This document shows positions 43,501 to 52,759 of a stretch of 64,000 nt of DNA, piece after piece. The position numbers and the translations under genes were made by a program. The notes beneath the pieces are model-generated. The model had not been told where the DNA came from, made no database searches, and worked only from the letters and a program-made list of their open reading frames with translations. Every line of letters begins with the position of its first letter. Within the stretch, counting starts at the first letter, position 1. The stretch is from Rubrivivax sp. (GTDB lineage: Bacteria > Pseudomonadota > Gammaproteobacteria > Burkholderiales > Burkholderiaceae_C), in assembly GCA_027484825.1 (NCBI GenBank), contig JAIXSE010000033.1:44846-108845 (forward strand), read 5' to 3'.

Positions 43501-44682
43501 ATGAAGATGTTCTGGTTCATCCCCACCCACGGGGACTCCCGCTACCTCGGCACCTCGCAAGGCGCGCGCGTGGCCGACTTCAACTACTACCGCCAGGTGG
43601 CCATTGCCGCTGACAGCCTGGGTTATGAAGGGGTGCTGCTGCCCACCGGCCGCAGCTGCGAGGACAGCTGGATCGTTGCGGCAAGCCTGATCGAGGCCAC
43701 GCGTCGGCTCAAGTTCCTGGTGGCGCTGCGTCCCGGGCTGGTGCAGCCGGTTCAGTCGGCCCGCATGGCCGCCACGCTGGACCGGCTGTCCGGCGGACGA
43801 CTGCTGGTGAATCTGGTCACCGGCGGCGACCCGGACGAACTGGCCGGCGACGGGCTCTTCCTGCCGCATGCCCAGCGTTATGCGCTGTCCGAAGAATTCC
43901 TCACCATCTGGCGCCAGGTGCTGGAAGCCAGCCATGACGGCGAAGCCGTGGACTTCGATGGCGATCTGCTGCAGGTCAAGGGCGGCAAGCTGCTGTATCC
44001 GCCGATCAACCGTCCGTATCCGCCGGTGTTCTTTGGCGGTTCCTCGGAGCCGGCCCACGAGCTGGCCGCCGCGCAGGTCGACACCTATCTGACCTGGGGC
44101 GAGCCGCCGGAAGCCGTGGCCCAGAAGATCGCCGACGTGAAAGCCCGCGCGGACGCCAAGGGGCGCACCCTGAACTACGGCATTCGCCTGCATGTGATCG
44201 TGCGGGAGACCGAGGACGAAGCCTGGCGTGCCGCCGCCGAGCTGGTGCAGCATCTGGACGAGGACGTGGTGGCCGCCGCGCAGGCCAAGTTCGCCAGCAT
44301 GGACTCGGTCGGTCAGCGCCGCATGGCCGAGCTGCACAAGGGTCGTTTCAACAAGGCCAACATCCGCGAAGGGCTGGAGATTGCGCCCAACCTGTGGGCC
44401 GGCGTGGGTCTGGTGCGGGGCGGGGCCGGCACGGCGCTGGTGGGCAATCCGCAGCAGGTGGCCGACCGCATCAAGGCCTATGCCGACCTGGGCCTGGAGT
44501 ACTTCGTGCTCAGCGGCTATCCGCATCTGGAAGAGGCCTACCGCTTTGCGGAACTGGTGTTCCCGCTGCTGCCGCTGTCGGTGCGCGAGAAGCTGACGGC
44601 GCCGGCCCTGACCGGTCCCTTCGGCGAGATCGTGGCCAACAACTATGTGCCGGGCGCCGCGCGTCTGGCCTCGGCGAGCTGA
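43501..44682 (+). CDS. ssuD: FMNH2-dependent alkanesulfonate monooxygenase SsuD
   Basis: 393 residues from ATG 43501, the usual SsuD length. Conserved: [62 protein letters not shown]-type helix [12 protein letters not shown], and [20 protein letters not shown]. Cleaves alkanesulfonates to aldehyde and sulfite with FMNH2 from SsuE. Confidence 0.97.
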   Translation: MKMFWFIPTHGDSRYLGTSQGARVADFNYYRQVAIAADSLGYEGVLLPTGRSCEDSWIVAASLIEATRRLKFLVALRPGLVQPVQSARMAATLDRLSGGRLLVNLVTGGDPDELAGDGLFLPHAQRYALSEEFLTIWRQVLEASHDGEAVDFDGDLLQVKGGKLLYPPINRPYPPVFFGGSSEPAHELAAAQVDTYLTWGEPPEAVAQKIADVKARADAKGRTLNYGIRLHVIVRETEDEAWRAAAELVQHLDEDVVAAAQAKFASMDSVGQRRMAELHKGRFNKANIREGLEIAPNLWAGVGLVRGGAGTALVGNPQQVADRIKAYADLGLEYFVLSGYPHLEEAYRFAELVFPLLPLSVREKLTAPALTGPFGEIVANNYVPGAARLASAS

Positions 44683-44685
44683 GTC

Positions 44686-45459
44686 ATGAGCGCCGCACGC
44701 AAGGCGGGTTCGACCCTGCTGCCCTGGCTGCTGCCGCTGGCGATCCTGGTGGTGTGGCAGCTCAGTGCGCAATGGGGCTGGCTCTCCACCCGCGTGCTGC
44801 CGGCGCCCTCCGCCGTGGCACGCGCCGCATGGGAGCTGTCGGCCAGCGGGGAACTCTGGCGACATCTGGGCGTGAGCGCCGGCCGGGCGCTGACCGGATT
44901 TGCGATCGGCGGCGGCCTGGGCCTGGCGCTGGGGCTGATCACCGGCTCCTGGCGCTGGGCGGAAACCGCGCTGGACACCACGCTGCAGATGCTGCGCAAC
45001 GTGCCGGCGCTGGCGCTGATTCCGCTGGTCATCCTGTGGTTCGGCATCGATGAGAGCGCCAAGCTGTTCCTGGTGGCGCTGGGGGTGTTCTTTCCGGTCT
45101 ATCTCAACACCTTCCACGGCATCCGCCATGTGGACCGGGACCTGATCGAGATGGCGCGCTCCTATGGCCTGAGTGGCTGGTCGCTGTACCGGCGGGTGAT
45201 CCTGCCCGGCGCGACCGCGTCCATCCTGGTGGGCCTGCGCTTCTCGCTGGGGCTGATGTGGGTGATGCTGATCGTGGCGGAGACCCTGTCCGCGCAGGCC
45301 GGCATCGGCTACATGACGATGAATGCACGGGAGTTTCTCCAGACCGATGTGGTGCTGGTGGGCATCCTGATCTATGCGCTGCTGGGCAAGCTGGCCGATG
45401 TGCTGGCGCAAGGCCTGGAGCGTGTGTGGCTGCGCTGGCATCCGGGATATCAAGCATGA
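44686..45459 (+). CDS. ssuC: Sulfonate ABC permease SsuC (second set)
   Basis: 257 residues, six membrane helices, with [40 protein letters not shown] and [20 protein letters not shown]. Starts 3 bases after ssuD and overlaps ssuB by 4 bases (ATGA). Confidence 0.95.
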   Translation: MSAARKAGSTLLPWLLPLAILVVWQLSAQWGWLSTRVLPAPSAVARAAWELSASGELWRHLGVSAGRALTGFAIGGGLGLALGLITGSWRWAETALDTTLQMLRNVPALALIPLVILWFGIDESAKLFLVALGVFFPVYLNTFHGIRHVDRDLIEMARSYGLSGWSLYRRVILPGATASILVGLRFSLGLMWVMLIVAETLSAQAGIGYMTMNAREFLQTDVVLVGILIYALLGKLADVLAQGLERVWLRWHPGYQA

Positions 45460-46454
45460 TGAGCATGACCGACATCGACCTCCTGGTGGCGAGCGCCGGC
45501 GCGGAGCCCGCCGCCGGACCCGGCCCGGCCTTGCGCCGGTCTACGGGTGACCGCAGTCCCGGGAATGACCTGTTCGCCGCGAAGCCGCGGGATGCGCAGG
45601 CGGACCGGCTGACCGCACAGGATGCGGCGCCGGACCCAGCGCTGAACCCGGTGCCCATAGCCCGGGTGGCCCCCCACGGAGGAGAACCGGTCCGGCTCAG
45701 CGGTGTGGCCAAGTCCTTTGGTGACCGTGCGGTGTTGACCGGGTTGGACCTCGACATCCGCCCGGGAGAATTCGTGGCCGTGGTGGGCCGCAGCGGCTGC
45801 GGAAAAAGCACGCTGCTGCGTTTGCTGGCGGGCTTGGACCAGCCGACAGAGGGCGAGTTGCAGGCAGGGCCGGCGCCGGCGGTCCGCTTCATGTTCCAGG
45901 ATGCTCGGCTGCTGCCCTGGGCCCGGGTGCTGGACAACGTGGCGCTCGGCCTGAACGGGCCTGAGGCACGCGACCGGGCGGCGGCCGCCTTGGCGCAGGT
46001 GGGGCTGGCCGAGCGCGGCGGTGAATGGCCCGCACGGCTGTCCGGCGGTCAACGGCAGCGGGTGGCGCTGGCACGGGCGCTGGTGCACACGCCGCGGCTG
46101 CTGTTGCTGGATGAGCCGCTGGGCGCGCTGGACGCCTTGACCCGCATCGAGATGCAACGCCTGATCGAGCGGCTGTGGCTGCGGCAGGGCTTCACCGCCG
46201 TGCTGGTGACCCATGACGTGGCCGAGGCGGTGGCGCTGGCGGACCGGGTGCTGCTGATCGAGCAGGGCCGGCTGGCGCTGGACCTTCGCATTGACCTGCC
46301 ACGACCGCGCACGCGTGATGCAGCCTTTGCCGCACTGGAACAGCGTCTGCTGGACCGGGTGCTGCAGGTGCCGGACGGGGCGGACTTGGCGGCGGCTCAA
46401 ACAGAGCCCCTACCGGCACCGATACCGGCGCCCCAGCTGCGCTGGGCAGTCTGA
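45456..46454 (+). CDS. ssuB: Sulfonate ABC ATPase SsuB (second set) with N-terminal extension
   Basis: 332 residues from ATG 45456, with further Met codons at 45459 and 45465. The first 75 or so residues are a polar extension without a domain. Then comes a standard SsuB: Walker [11 protein letters not shown], signature [15 protein letters not shown], Walker [13 protein letters not shown], and the tail [20 protein letters not shown]. SsuB is usually about 255-270 residues, so a later, unannotated start is possible, although coupling to ssuC supports this one. Confidence 0.93.
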   Translation: MMSMTDIDLLVASAGAEPAAGPGPALRRSTGDRSPGNDLFAAKPRDAQADRLTAQDAAPDPALNPVPIARVAPHGGEPVRLSGVAKSFGDRAVLTGLDLDIRPGEFVAVVGRSGCGKSTLLRLLAGLDQPTEGELQAGPAPAVRFMFQDARLLPWARVLDNVALGLNGPEARDRAAAALAQVGLAERGGEWPARLSGGQRQRVALARALVHTPRLLLLDEPLGALDALTRIEMQRLIERLWLRQGFTAVLVTHDVAEAVALADRVLLIEQGRLALDLRIDLPRPRTRDAAFAALEQRLLDRVLQVPDGADLAAAQTEPLPAPIPAPQLRWAV

Positions 46455-46543
46455 GGGAGGGGCCCGCGCCTTCCGCGATAAGCGCAGGTCAGGTCAGATC
46501 AGGCCAGGGCACCGCAAGTCAGCGCAGGGCAGAGCCCCTCCGG

Positions 46544-47632
46544 TCAGTGATCATCGGCCAAGGCCGTCTCAAAGGCCAGCCGCGGCCCCGGTGCCTCCGC
46601 TGGCACGCAATGGGGCCGCCGTGCATCCCGCTCGACCAGCAGCCTTCGCGGCCTGGGCGGCACGGCGCGCCTCACCTGGAAGATCTCCGCCAGGTTGGCG
46701 TTCGGCTGCAACAGCGGCCGCAGGCAGGCCGCCGGTCCGGTCAGCAGCGGCGTCACGCCGGGGCCGTGTCCGGCGACGGTGGAGTCGCCATGCACGATCA
46801 CCCCGATGGTCACCCGGCTCTCGCGGAAGATGGGCCCGCGCCGCACATCCGCGCCGATGATGGCGACCATGTCCCCGAATCTCAGGCTGGTCAGCTTCCA
46901 CCGCTCCCGGCTGGGACGGTCGGCTAGCTGGATGTCGTAGTCCCCGCGCCAGGCGGTGTTCTTCCCCAGCCCTGAGCCCATCAGGCGCGCCGGCACCAGA
47001 TGCGTCACCGGCACATGCAGCCGCCCGTCCTGTTCCAGCAGGCCCCAGCGTCCCAGCAGGGACGGGTCGCAGTTCAGCACCTCGATCTTTGGATACTGCA
47101 GCAGCCGCAGCCCCAGCCCGTGGGAGCGGATGCCGATGCGGTCGCCGATGGCCAGCTTCTCCAGCACCGGCGTGGGAAAGTCGACCATCACATGATTCAC
47201 GCCGCCATGTTTGCCGGTGACCAGCCCCCGCTGGCCGCGGCAACGACCGCTCAGCACCTCGGCCACATTGCCGACGCAGGCATAGGTGATCAGCGCGGTG
47301 TTGGGGCCGTCGCGCGGGCCCACGATCTCGCGGCTGTTGTTGTGCAGGGAGACGCCGGGCTCGATATGGTCGCCAGCCAGGCCCACGCACAGGTCCCCGA
47401 TACGCCGGTTGAGCACAATGCCACCGGTGCCGGGCAGCACACGCGGCACGCCGTCATGCCCGATGCGGTAGGGGGCCGCGCCGGCGACCGGATGGGCAAT
47501 CTGTCCCTGCACCGACACCATCACCAGGTCCTCGCGGTTGAGCCGCGGGCCCCCGGGCCGGTCGGGCGCCAGGCGATGAGGGGTCAGCCGACGGGGTGTC
47601 GTTGAGGCCGGCGGCGAGTCGCTCCACATCAT
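46544..47632 (-). CDS. DUF4438-family protein
   Basis: 362 residues from ATG 47632 (GGAG 5 bases upstream). The match to DUF4438 is strong: EDLVMVSVQGQIAHP, YRIGHDGVPRVLPGTGGIVL, AGDHIEPGVSLHNN, GLVTGKHGGVNHVMVDFPTP, HLVPARLMGSGLGKNTAWRG, DYDIQL, LRFGDMVAIIGADVRRGPIF and HGDSTVAGHGPGVTPLLTGP. The function of the family is not known to me. The many conserved His, Asp and Gly residues suggest a metal or ligand site. It is the last gene of the seven-gene minus-strand operon described here and converges on ssuB. Confidence 0.9.
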   Translation of the reverse strand: MMWSDSPPASTTPRRLTPHRLAPDRPGGPRLNREDLVMVSVQGQIAHPVAGAAPYRIGHDGVPRVLPGTGGIVLNRRIGDLCVGLAGDHIEPGVSLHNNSREIVGPRDGPNTALITYACVGNVAEVLSGRCRGQRGLVTGKHGGVNHVMVDFPTPVLEKLAIGDRIGIRSHGLGLRLLQYPKIEVLNCDPSLLGRWGLLEQDGRLHVPVTHLVPARLMGSGLGKNTAWRGDYDIQLADRPSRERWKLTSLRFGDMVAIIGADVRRGPIFRESRVTIGVIVHGDSTVAGHGPGVTPLLTGPAACLRPLLQPNANLAEIFQVRRAVPPRPRRLLVERDARRPHCVPAEAPGPRLAFETALADDH

Positions 47633-47646
47633 GCTTCTCCAGTTGC

Positions 47647-48633
47647 TTACAGCAAGTACCACCACACCTGGGCGTGCTGCCAGGGGTCGGGTGGGTCGCA
47701 GTCGACATCCACATCGGCCATGCCATCGAACTCCCCGGCGGATCTCGCCACCACATGCAGCACGGCCATCGGCGGCAGTTGCTGTGCCAGAGTGGCCAGG
47801 CCCGCACGGGCCAGCGCCTCGCGCAGCAATTGCCGCTCAGTGGCGAAGAGCGTGGCGTCACCGCTGGCACCGCGAGTTCCGTTGAGGCCGCTCCCGCCGT
47901 TGCCATCGCTGGCACCGCTGGCACTGCTGCCGCCGCTAGCACCAGCGTGCGAGCCCATTCCGGCCCCGGCTCCTTCGCCAGCATCCGTGATCTGAAAACC
48001 CAATTGCGCCGCCAGGCTCACCAACGGCGGTTGACCACCCGGCCCCGCCGCGCAGAGCACCAACGCCCCCTCCAGCACCGCCGACAGGCTCAGTGCATCC
48101 AGCGCGGCCCGTCGCCAGTCGATGCCTTGCCAGGGCGAGCGCAGGGCCATGCCCAGTTGCTCCGCGCGCAGCTCCAGCGACGCCTGCATCAACTCGAACT
48201 GATCGAACAGGCTCAGGTCTTCCACGTCCCTGAGCTGAGACTCGGCAATGCGGTCACCCACCCACCGCAGCACCCAGGCGCTTTCATCGGTCCGCTCGCG
48301 CAGCTGAATCCAGCGGGACAGCGCCGTGGCACTCACCGCCGTGGCACCTGCCACCGCCGCAGCATCGGTCGCGGGCGATGCCGGCCGGTGGCCCGGCGCC
48401 CGCAGTCCGTCGAGATCCATCGGTCGATAGCCCCCCAGGCTCGGCATCCGCCCGGTCAGCAATTCGCTGTTGTCCAGCGCCTGCCAGAAGCTGCGCGTCA
48501 GCCACGGCTCCACCACCGCCACCAGCCGCAGGGCCAGGGTCGGCCCCTGCGCGTGGGTGAGCAGCAGCGACGGCTCCAGCACACAGGGCAGCCTGCGCTG
48601 ATCCACATGCACCGACACATCCGCGCGCCGCAT
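47647..48633 (-). CDS. Unrecognised protein of the DUF4438 operon
   Basis: 328 residues. The N-terminal 190 are rich in Leu, Ala, Trp and Asp with no motif I recognise (LRLVAVVEPWLTRSFWQALD; RERTDESAWVLRWVGDRIAE). A Gly/Ser/Ala linker near 225-260 precedes a C-terminal part that ends in an acidic run (DGMADVDVDCDPPDPWQHAQ) and VWWYLL. No signal or membrane segment. It stops 14 bases before the DUF4438 start and sits 48 bases after the 360-residue gene, so it is part of the operon. Confidence 0.8.
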   Translation of the reverse strand: MRRADVSVHVDQRRLPCVLEPSLLLTHAQGPTLALRLVAVVEPWLTRSFWQALDNSELLTGRMPSLGGYRPMDLDGLRAPGHRPASPATDAAAVAGATAVSATALSRWIQLRERTDESAWVLRWVGDRIAESQLRDVEDLSLFDQFELMQASLELRAEQLGMALRSPWQGIDWRRAALDALSLSAVLEGALVLCAAGPGGQPPLVSLAAQLGFQITDAGEGAGAGMGSHAGASGGSSASGASDGNGGSGLNGTRGASGDATLFATERQLLREALARAGLATLAQQLPPMAVLHVVARSAGEFDGMADVDVDCDPPDPWQHAQVWWYLL

Positions 48634-48681
48634 GGATCCTCTCCCGGTGGACTCTGAGGGGCCGGGCCAGCGTCAGGCGCC

Positions 48682-49764
48682 TCAGGCGGCCTGCGGCACG
48701 CCCAGCACGCTTTGCAGGGCCGGTGTCACGCCGGGGAAACCGCGGCCTTCCGGCGTCATCCGGTAGGCGGCAATCCAGGCCTCCGCATGCGCGCCCATCG
48801 GCCGCACCACGTTCTGGAACAGGATCGGATCCACGGCCGTCTTGAAGTCGTTGTCCGCCACGAACTGCAGCACCCGGCGGCCGCTTTCGGCCATCTTGGC
48901 CCGCTGCGAGGGTTCGGCCACGCCGCCCAGATAGCGGTTGGAGACGATCTCCACCACGTCCCACTTGGTGTTGGCATCGAAGGCCTTCTTGATGTCGGGC
49001 GCATCCAGCAGCTTGAGCACCTGGATCAGGTAGTGGCCCGTCTCCATCGCCAGCGCGAAGATATTGCCGTAGGTCGAGCGGTCCAGCGCATAGCGCAGGT
49101 CCAGACCGATGCGCTGGATGGTGCCCACGCTGCCGAACGGGCGCTGGTCGATGAGCTGCCCGCCGCGGATCACCTCGCCGATCAGCAGGTCGCGGAAGTA
49201 CTGGCCCACGGCCACCATGAAGCCGACGATCTGGCGATGGAAATTGCGGTTCACCACCGCGCCGGCCGGCGGCTGGGCGGACCCGTAGTTGAAGGCGCGC
49301 CGGTAGGCGATCATCCGGTCGTTGCGGGTGTAGCGCAGCGGCTTCCACTTCTCCAGCAGATACAGGCCGCGGGCACCGGGGCCGCGCTGGATGCGCATCT
49401 TGCCCAGGCGGAAGAGCCGCAGCAGCGTCTCCACCACCTCGAAGATCTTCATCCGTTCATGCTGATAGATGAAGTAGAGCTCGGCCGCGGCATGCAGCTG
49501 GCTGGGGACGACCGCATCGTCGAAGTCGGGCGTGACATAGGGGTAGGCAATCTTGTCGAAGCCGACGTTGCCCTGCGGGCCCATGCCCAGCAGGTCGAAG
49601 AAGCCGCTGTCGCTGTCGCCGGCGGACTTGCCCAGCAGCTCGCTGAAGCGCTGCTCGAACTGGGAGGAGATCGCGCCGCGCTGTTCGGGTGGCAGGCCGG
49701 CCACCTGCTCCTGCAGGAAGGTTTCCCACAGCCGCTGAATGGTTTCGGTAGTCTGGAAGCTCAT
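48682..49764 (-). CDS. Unrecognised 360-residue protein of the DUF4438 operon
   Basis: Helical soluble protein from ATG 49764. It is rich in aromatic residues and Arg: GFFDLLGMGPQGNVGFDKIA, QLHAAAELYFIYQHERMKIF, LLEKWKPLRYTRNDRMIAYR, FHRQIVGFMVAVGQYFRDLL. No catalytic motif, signal peptide or membrane helix is visible. Codon use is like the flanking genes. The steady reading frame and clear structure make it a real gene. Function unknown; it may be a structural component of an assembly encoded by this operon. Confidence 0.82.
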   Translation of the reverse strand: MSFQTTETIQRLWETFLQEQVAGLPPEQRGAISSQFEQRFSELLGKSAGDSDSGFFDLLGMGPQGNVGFDKIAYPYVTPDFDDAVVPSQLHAAAELYFIYQHERMKIFEVVETLLRLFRLGKMRIQRGPGARGLYLLEKWKPLRYTRNDRMIAYRRAFNYGSAQPPAGAVVNRNFHRQIVGFMVAVGQYFRDLLIGEVIRGGQLIDQRPFGSVGTIQRIGLDLRYALDRSTYGNIFALAMETGHYLIQVLKLLDAPDIKKAFDANTKWDVVEIVSNRYLGGVAEPSQRAKMAESGRRVLQFVADNDFKTAVDPILFQNVVRPMGAHAEAWIAAYRMTPEGRGFPGVTPALQSVLGVPQAA

Positions 49765-49848
49765 CTTGCACTCCTGAAGGGGCCGGTTGGGGGCGTTGTG
49801 CTGGAGGGGGTGTCCCGGGGTGGATGGAAGGGGTGAAGCGGTGCTGCG

Positions 49849-50616
49849 TCAGTCCGCGGTGCCGGCGCTGGTGCCCGGGTCGGGCTCCGCGTCATGGAAG
49901 GCCAGCGTGACGTCGTATTCGAAGGCGATCAGCTGACCCAGGCGCTCACGGCGTTCTTCCGACAGCAGGCCGGGTCCGTTCACCGGCAATGGGTTGCCCA
50001 GCGCGATGAAGCGATCCAGCCAGTCCGCTTCCATGTGCCGCAGGACTTCGCCGGTGGTGCCGCTGCTTTCCTGGTGCCGCCACTTGTCCATGGCCTTGTT
50101 CAAGGCGCCGTTCTTCATGCTGGTGTCCAGCAGCAGACGGCGTAGGACGTCCACGGCGCTGAGCACGATCAAGCCGTTCTCGTCCGGGATGCCGGCGTCG
50201 CTGGGGCCGCTGTCCTCATCACCGTCGTCATCGTCCGCTGCCAGGCCGGTGATCGCGGTGGCGCAGCCCTGGATGGCGGTGGACAGCGGCCCCTGGATGG
50301 CCGTGGAGAGCGAGCCCTGGTCCGACAGCGCCAGGTTCAGATCGGCCGCCGATTCGGCCACCGTCACCGATCGGCCGCTGCGGGAGTCGGTCAGCAGCAT
50401 CGTCAGGGTGGTGATCAACGACTCCAGCTGGCCGGCCAGGGTCTGTGTCGGGTCGTCGCCCACCAGGCGCCGGGTCAGGGTCTGGAAACTGCCGGTGCTG
50501 GCGTCGCGCGCCACGGCGGCTTCCTGGATCAGCGTGCTGCGCGGAACGGTGAGGACGCGGTCCCGCCACATGTCGAAGGTGGTGGGCTGCAAGGGGGTCA
50601 ACCGGATGCTGGGCAT
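49849..50616 (-). CDS. Unrecognised 255-residue protein of the DUF4438 operon
   Basis: From ATG 50616 (GGAGCTCC just upstream). Two ordered parts flank an acidic stretch (about residues 126-140, DDDDGDEDSG). A 9-residue direct repeat LSTAIQGPL / LSTAIQGCA lies near 100-118. Conserved-looking segments are FDMWRDRVLTVPRSTLIQEA and VRRLLLDTSMKNGALNKAMD. No known domain. Lies between the 653- and 360-residue genes in the same direction. Confidence 0.78.
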   Translation of the reverse strand: MPSIRLTPLQPTTFDMWRDRVLTVPRSTLIQEAAVARDASTGSFQTLTRRLVGDDPTQTLAGQLESLITTLTMLLTDSRSGRSVTVAESAADLNLALSDQGSLSTAIQGPLSTAIQGCATAITGLAADDDDGDEDSGPSDAGIPDENGLIVLSAVDVLRRLLLDTSMKNGALNKAMDKWRHQESSGTTGEVLRHMEADWLDRFIALGNPLPVNGPGLLSEERRERLGQLIAFEYDVTLAFHDAEPDPGTSAGTAD

Positions 50617-50709
50617 GGCGGAGCTCCTGGAGAGAATGGGGCGTGGCGGTGGATGTCGCGTACGCCTTCGGGTGGATGGGGCGGCTTGGTGAGGCTTCTT
50701 GAGGAGGCC

Positions 50710-52671
50710 TCAGTTGGGCTTGAGCGCAATGACCTCCAGCGATTCCTCGAAGTGCGGCGGGATGCGCAGCGGCGTCGGCGAGCTGTCGAACGGGATCGCA
50801 TCCGGCAAGGTCTCGGTCGCGGCTGACAGGAAGCCGATGGCCCGGTCGACCATCATGCTGAGGCAGCCGCTGTCGTTCGAGGGCGTGGCCGGGTTGTTGA
50901 AGACACGCTCCACCGGCACATAACCCGTGGTCATCTGGCTCACCACCGAGCGCCATTCCTGGTCGGTCTGCTTGATGAGCGCCAGCTCTTCCTTGAGGAT
51001 GCGACCGAAGCTGTAGCCCGAGCCCGAACCGGCGGTCCAGTCCTCGGTGCCGCGCACCCAATGGTTGAAGCGGTCCTGGGTGTTGCCGTCGCCCCACCAG
51101 GCGCCTTGCAGATAGATGCCGGTCGGCCGGGGACGCAGCAGGCCACGAAGGTTGTCCAGCAGGTCGGTGATGGCTTGCGGACGGCCGGTGTTGCGCGGCA
51201 CGTATTCGTCCAGATAGGCCGGTCTGGCCAGGTTGGCAGCGGTGGCGGTGGGCTTCCAGGGCCAGTTCTGGGTGGCGCGTAGGTCGAGGGAGCCCAGACC
51301 CGGCATGGAATAGGTCACCGCCGGCGGCATCACCGGCTGGGACTCCGGCAGCACCGCATCCAGCAGCAGGCTGTAGGCCGCGGCGCGGGCCTCGGGCACG
51401 CCGAAGTCGTCGGTGTCGCTGCCCACGCAGTAATAGTCGATGGCCCGGTCCAGCGAGAACAGCACGCTGTCCAGCACGGTCTGGGTGAGCACGCGGTTTT
51501 CGTCGCAGGCGCACTGGGTGAGGTTGTCCAGCACCCGCGCCAGGGCACCGCGAAGGTTCACCATCTCCATCAGCCGCAGCTCGGCCTTGCTGATGGTGGC
51601 GGAGCCGTACAGCCCGTAGTTCAGCACCGTGGGCCGTGCCACCCGCAGCAGGCGGAAGCCGCCGGCCTGCGCAAAGCCGCCCAGGAACAGCATCATGGCT
51701 TCATGCAGTGCCGCCAGCTCCGGGGAGCTGCGGGCCACCGGCTGCAGCGTGATCTGCACAAAGCGGTAGAGCCGGTTGATCGGCGCCCAGGCCGAGGCAC
51801 CGATGGAACGCAGGCCGTAGGGCGTGCCGCCACTGGCCAGCTGCACCAGCTGATCCAGCGTGCGGCTCATCTCCGATTCGCTCATCAACGAGCGCAGGTC
51901 GCCCTGGCCGTTGGCTTCGAACTGCTGGCTGAGGGTGCGATAGGCGCGGATGCCGCGCGGCCACTGGCCGGGCTGGGACGCCATGCCGCCGGAGCCGTCC
52001 ACCAGGCGCAGGGCATTGAGCACCGCATCCCGGCGGGCCTGCAGTTCGGCATAGGAGACCTGCAGCAGGAAGCGGCCGCCGGAGAAGCCGATGTTGGCCA
52101 TCGATTCGCCCATCAGCACCAGCAGCACGGCGCTGACTTCATCCAGGCTCATGGCCAGGGAGCGGAAGTCGCGGTTGAGCTCGGGCTCCAGCGCGCCGAC
52201 CAGGCGGGACAGGCGGGCATATTCACCCAGCTGGCGCCGCATGGCGAAGGCGGTGTCGCGCCGCTGCGGGTCCAGCCCCAGCCGGGCACTGGCCACGCCT
52301 TCCTCGATGGAGCGCTGGATGATGGACTGCCAGCCCTCCAGCTCCGGACGGATGTCCTTGCTGTAGGTGGAGCGCAGCAGCTGCGTCATGTCGGCATCGA
52401 CATCGCTACGTGCCTGGTCCAGGTCGATGTCACTGGCGGTCTGGGTCTGCACGCCGACCGGGCGCACGATGGGCGTCTGCAGGAAGGGCAGCCCGCGGGA
52501 TTCCCCTTCGATGGCCTGGGCGCGCGGGCTGGCCTGGTAGCGGTCGGCCAGGGCGCGGGCGATCTGCTCCGGGTCGCTCGGGTCCCCCACCTTCAGCTCG
52601 CGCCGCAGCAGGTTGTCGATGCTCTGGTTGGCGGCCTTGGGGTCGGCGGAGGGCGTGAGGAAGCTTGACAT
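50710..52671 (-). CDS. Unrecognised 653-residue protein of the DUF4438 operon
   Basis: From ATG 52671. A large soluble protein with an N-terminal region about residues 1-100 that is polar (NLLRRELKVGDPSDPEQIAR), then a long helical body (SFDE-like AMSLDEVSAVLLVLMGESMA; GGRFLLQVSYAELQARRDAV; LSQQFEANGQGDLRSLMSES) and a C-terminal part rich in Trp and Gly (TGIYLQGAWWGDGNTQDRFN). No membrane helix, signal or catalytic signature. Its size and position make it a likely scaffold or central component, but this is inference. Confidence 0.82.
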   Translation of the reverse strand: MSSFLTPSADPKAANQSIDNLLRRELKVGDPSDPEQIARALADRYQASPRAQAIEGESRGLPFLQTPIVRPVGVQTQTASDIDLDQARSDVDADMTQLLRSTYSKDIRPELEGWQSIIQRSIEEGVASARLGLDPQRRDTAFAMRRQLGEYARLSRLVGALEPELNRDFRSLAMSLDEVSAVLLVLMGESMANIGFSGGRFLLQVSYAELQARRDAVLNALRLVDGSGGMASQPGQWPRGIRAYRTLSQQFEANGQGDLRSLMSESEMSRTLDQLVQLASGGTPYGLRSIGASAWAPINRLYRFVQITLQPVARSSPELAALHEAMMLFLGGFAQAGGFRLLRVARPTVLNYGLYGSATISKAELRLMEMVNLRGALARVLDNLTQCACDENRVLTQTVLDSVLFSLDRAIDYYCVGSDTDDFGVPEARAAAYSLLLDAVLPESQPVMPPAVTYSMPGLGSLDLRATQNWPWKPTATAANLARPAYLDEYVPRNTGRPQAITDLLDNLRGLLRPRPTGIYLQGAWWGDGNTQDRFNHWVRGTEDWTAGSGSGYSFGRILKEELALIKQTDQEWRSVVSQMTTGYVPVERVFNNPATPSNDSGCLSMMVDRAIGFLSAATETLPDAIPFDSSPTPLRIPPHFEESLEVIALKPN

Positions 52672-52759
52672 GGTTCACCTCGGGGTCGGGATCGTTGGGG
52701 CGGATGACGTGGGTGGTTCGTGGTGTCGGTTCGATGTGCCGGATGGATGTGCCGGGCCG

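Noticed and set aside
46456..46541. Long inverted repeat GGAGGGGC ... GCCCCTCC between ssuB and the DUF4438 gene as a bidirectional terminator
   Set aside because: The arms are only 8 bp with a loop of about 70 bases and no T-runs, so termination there is not supported.
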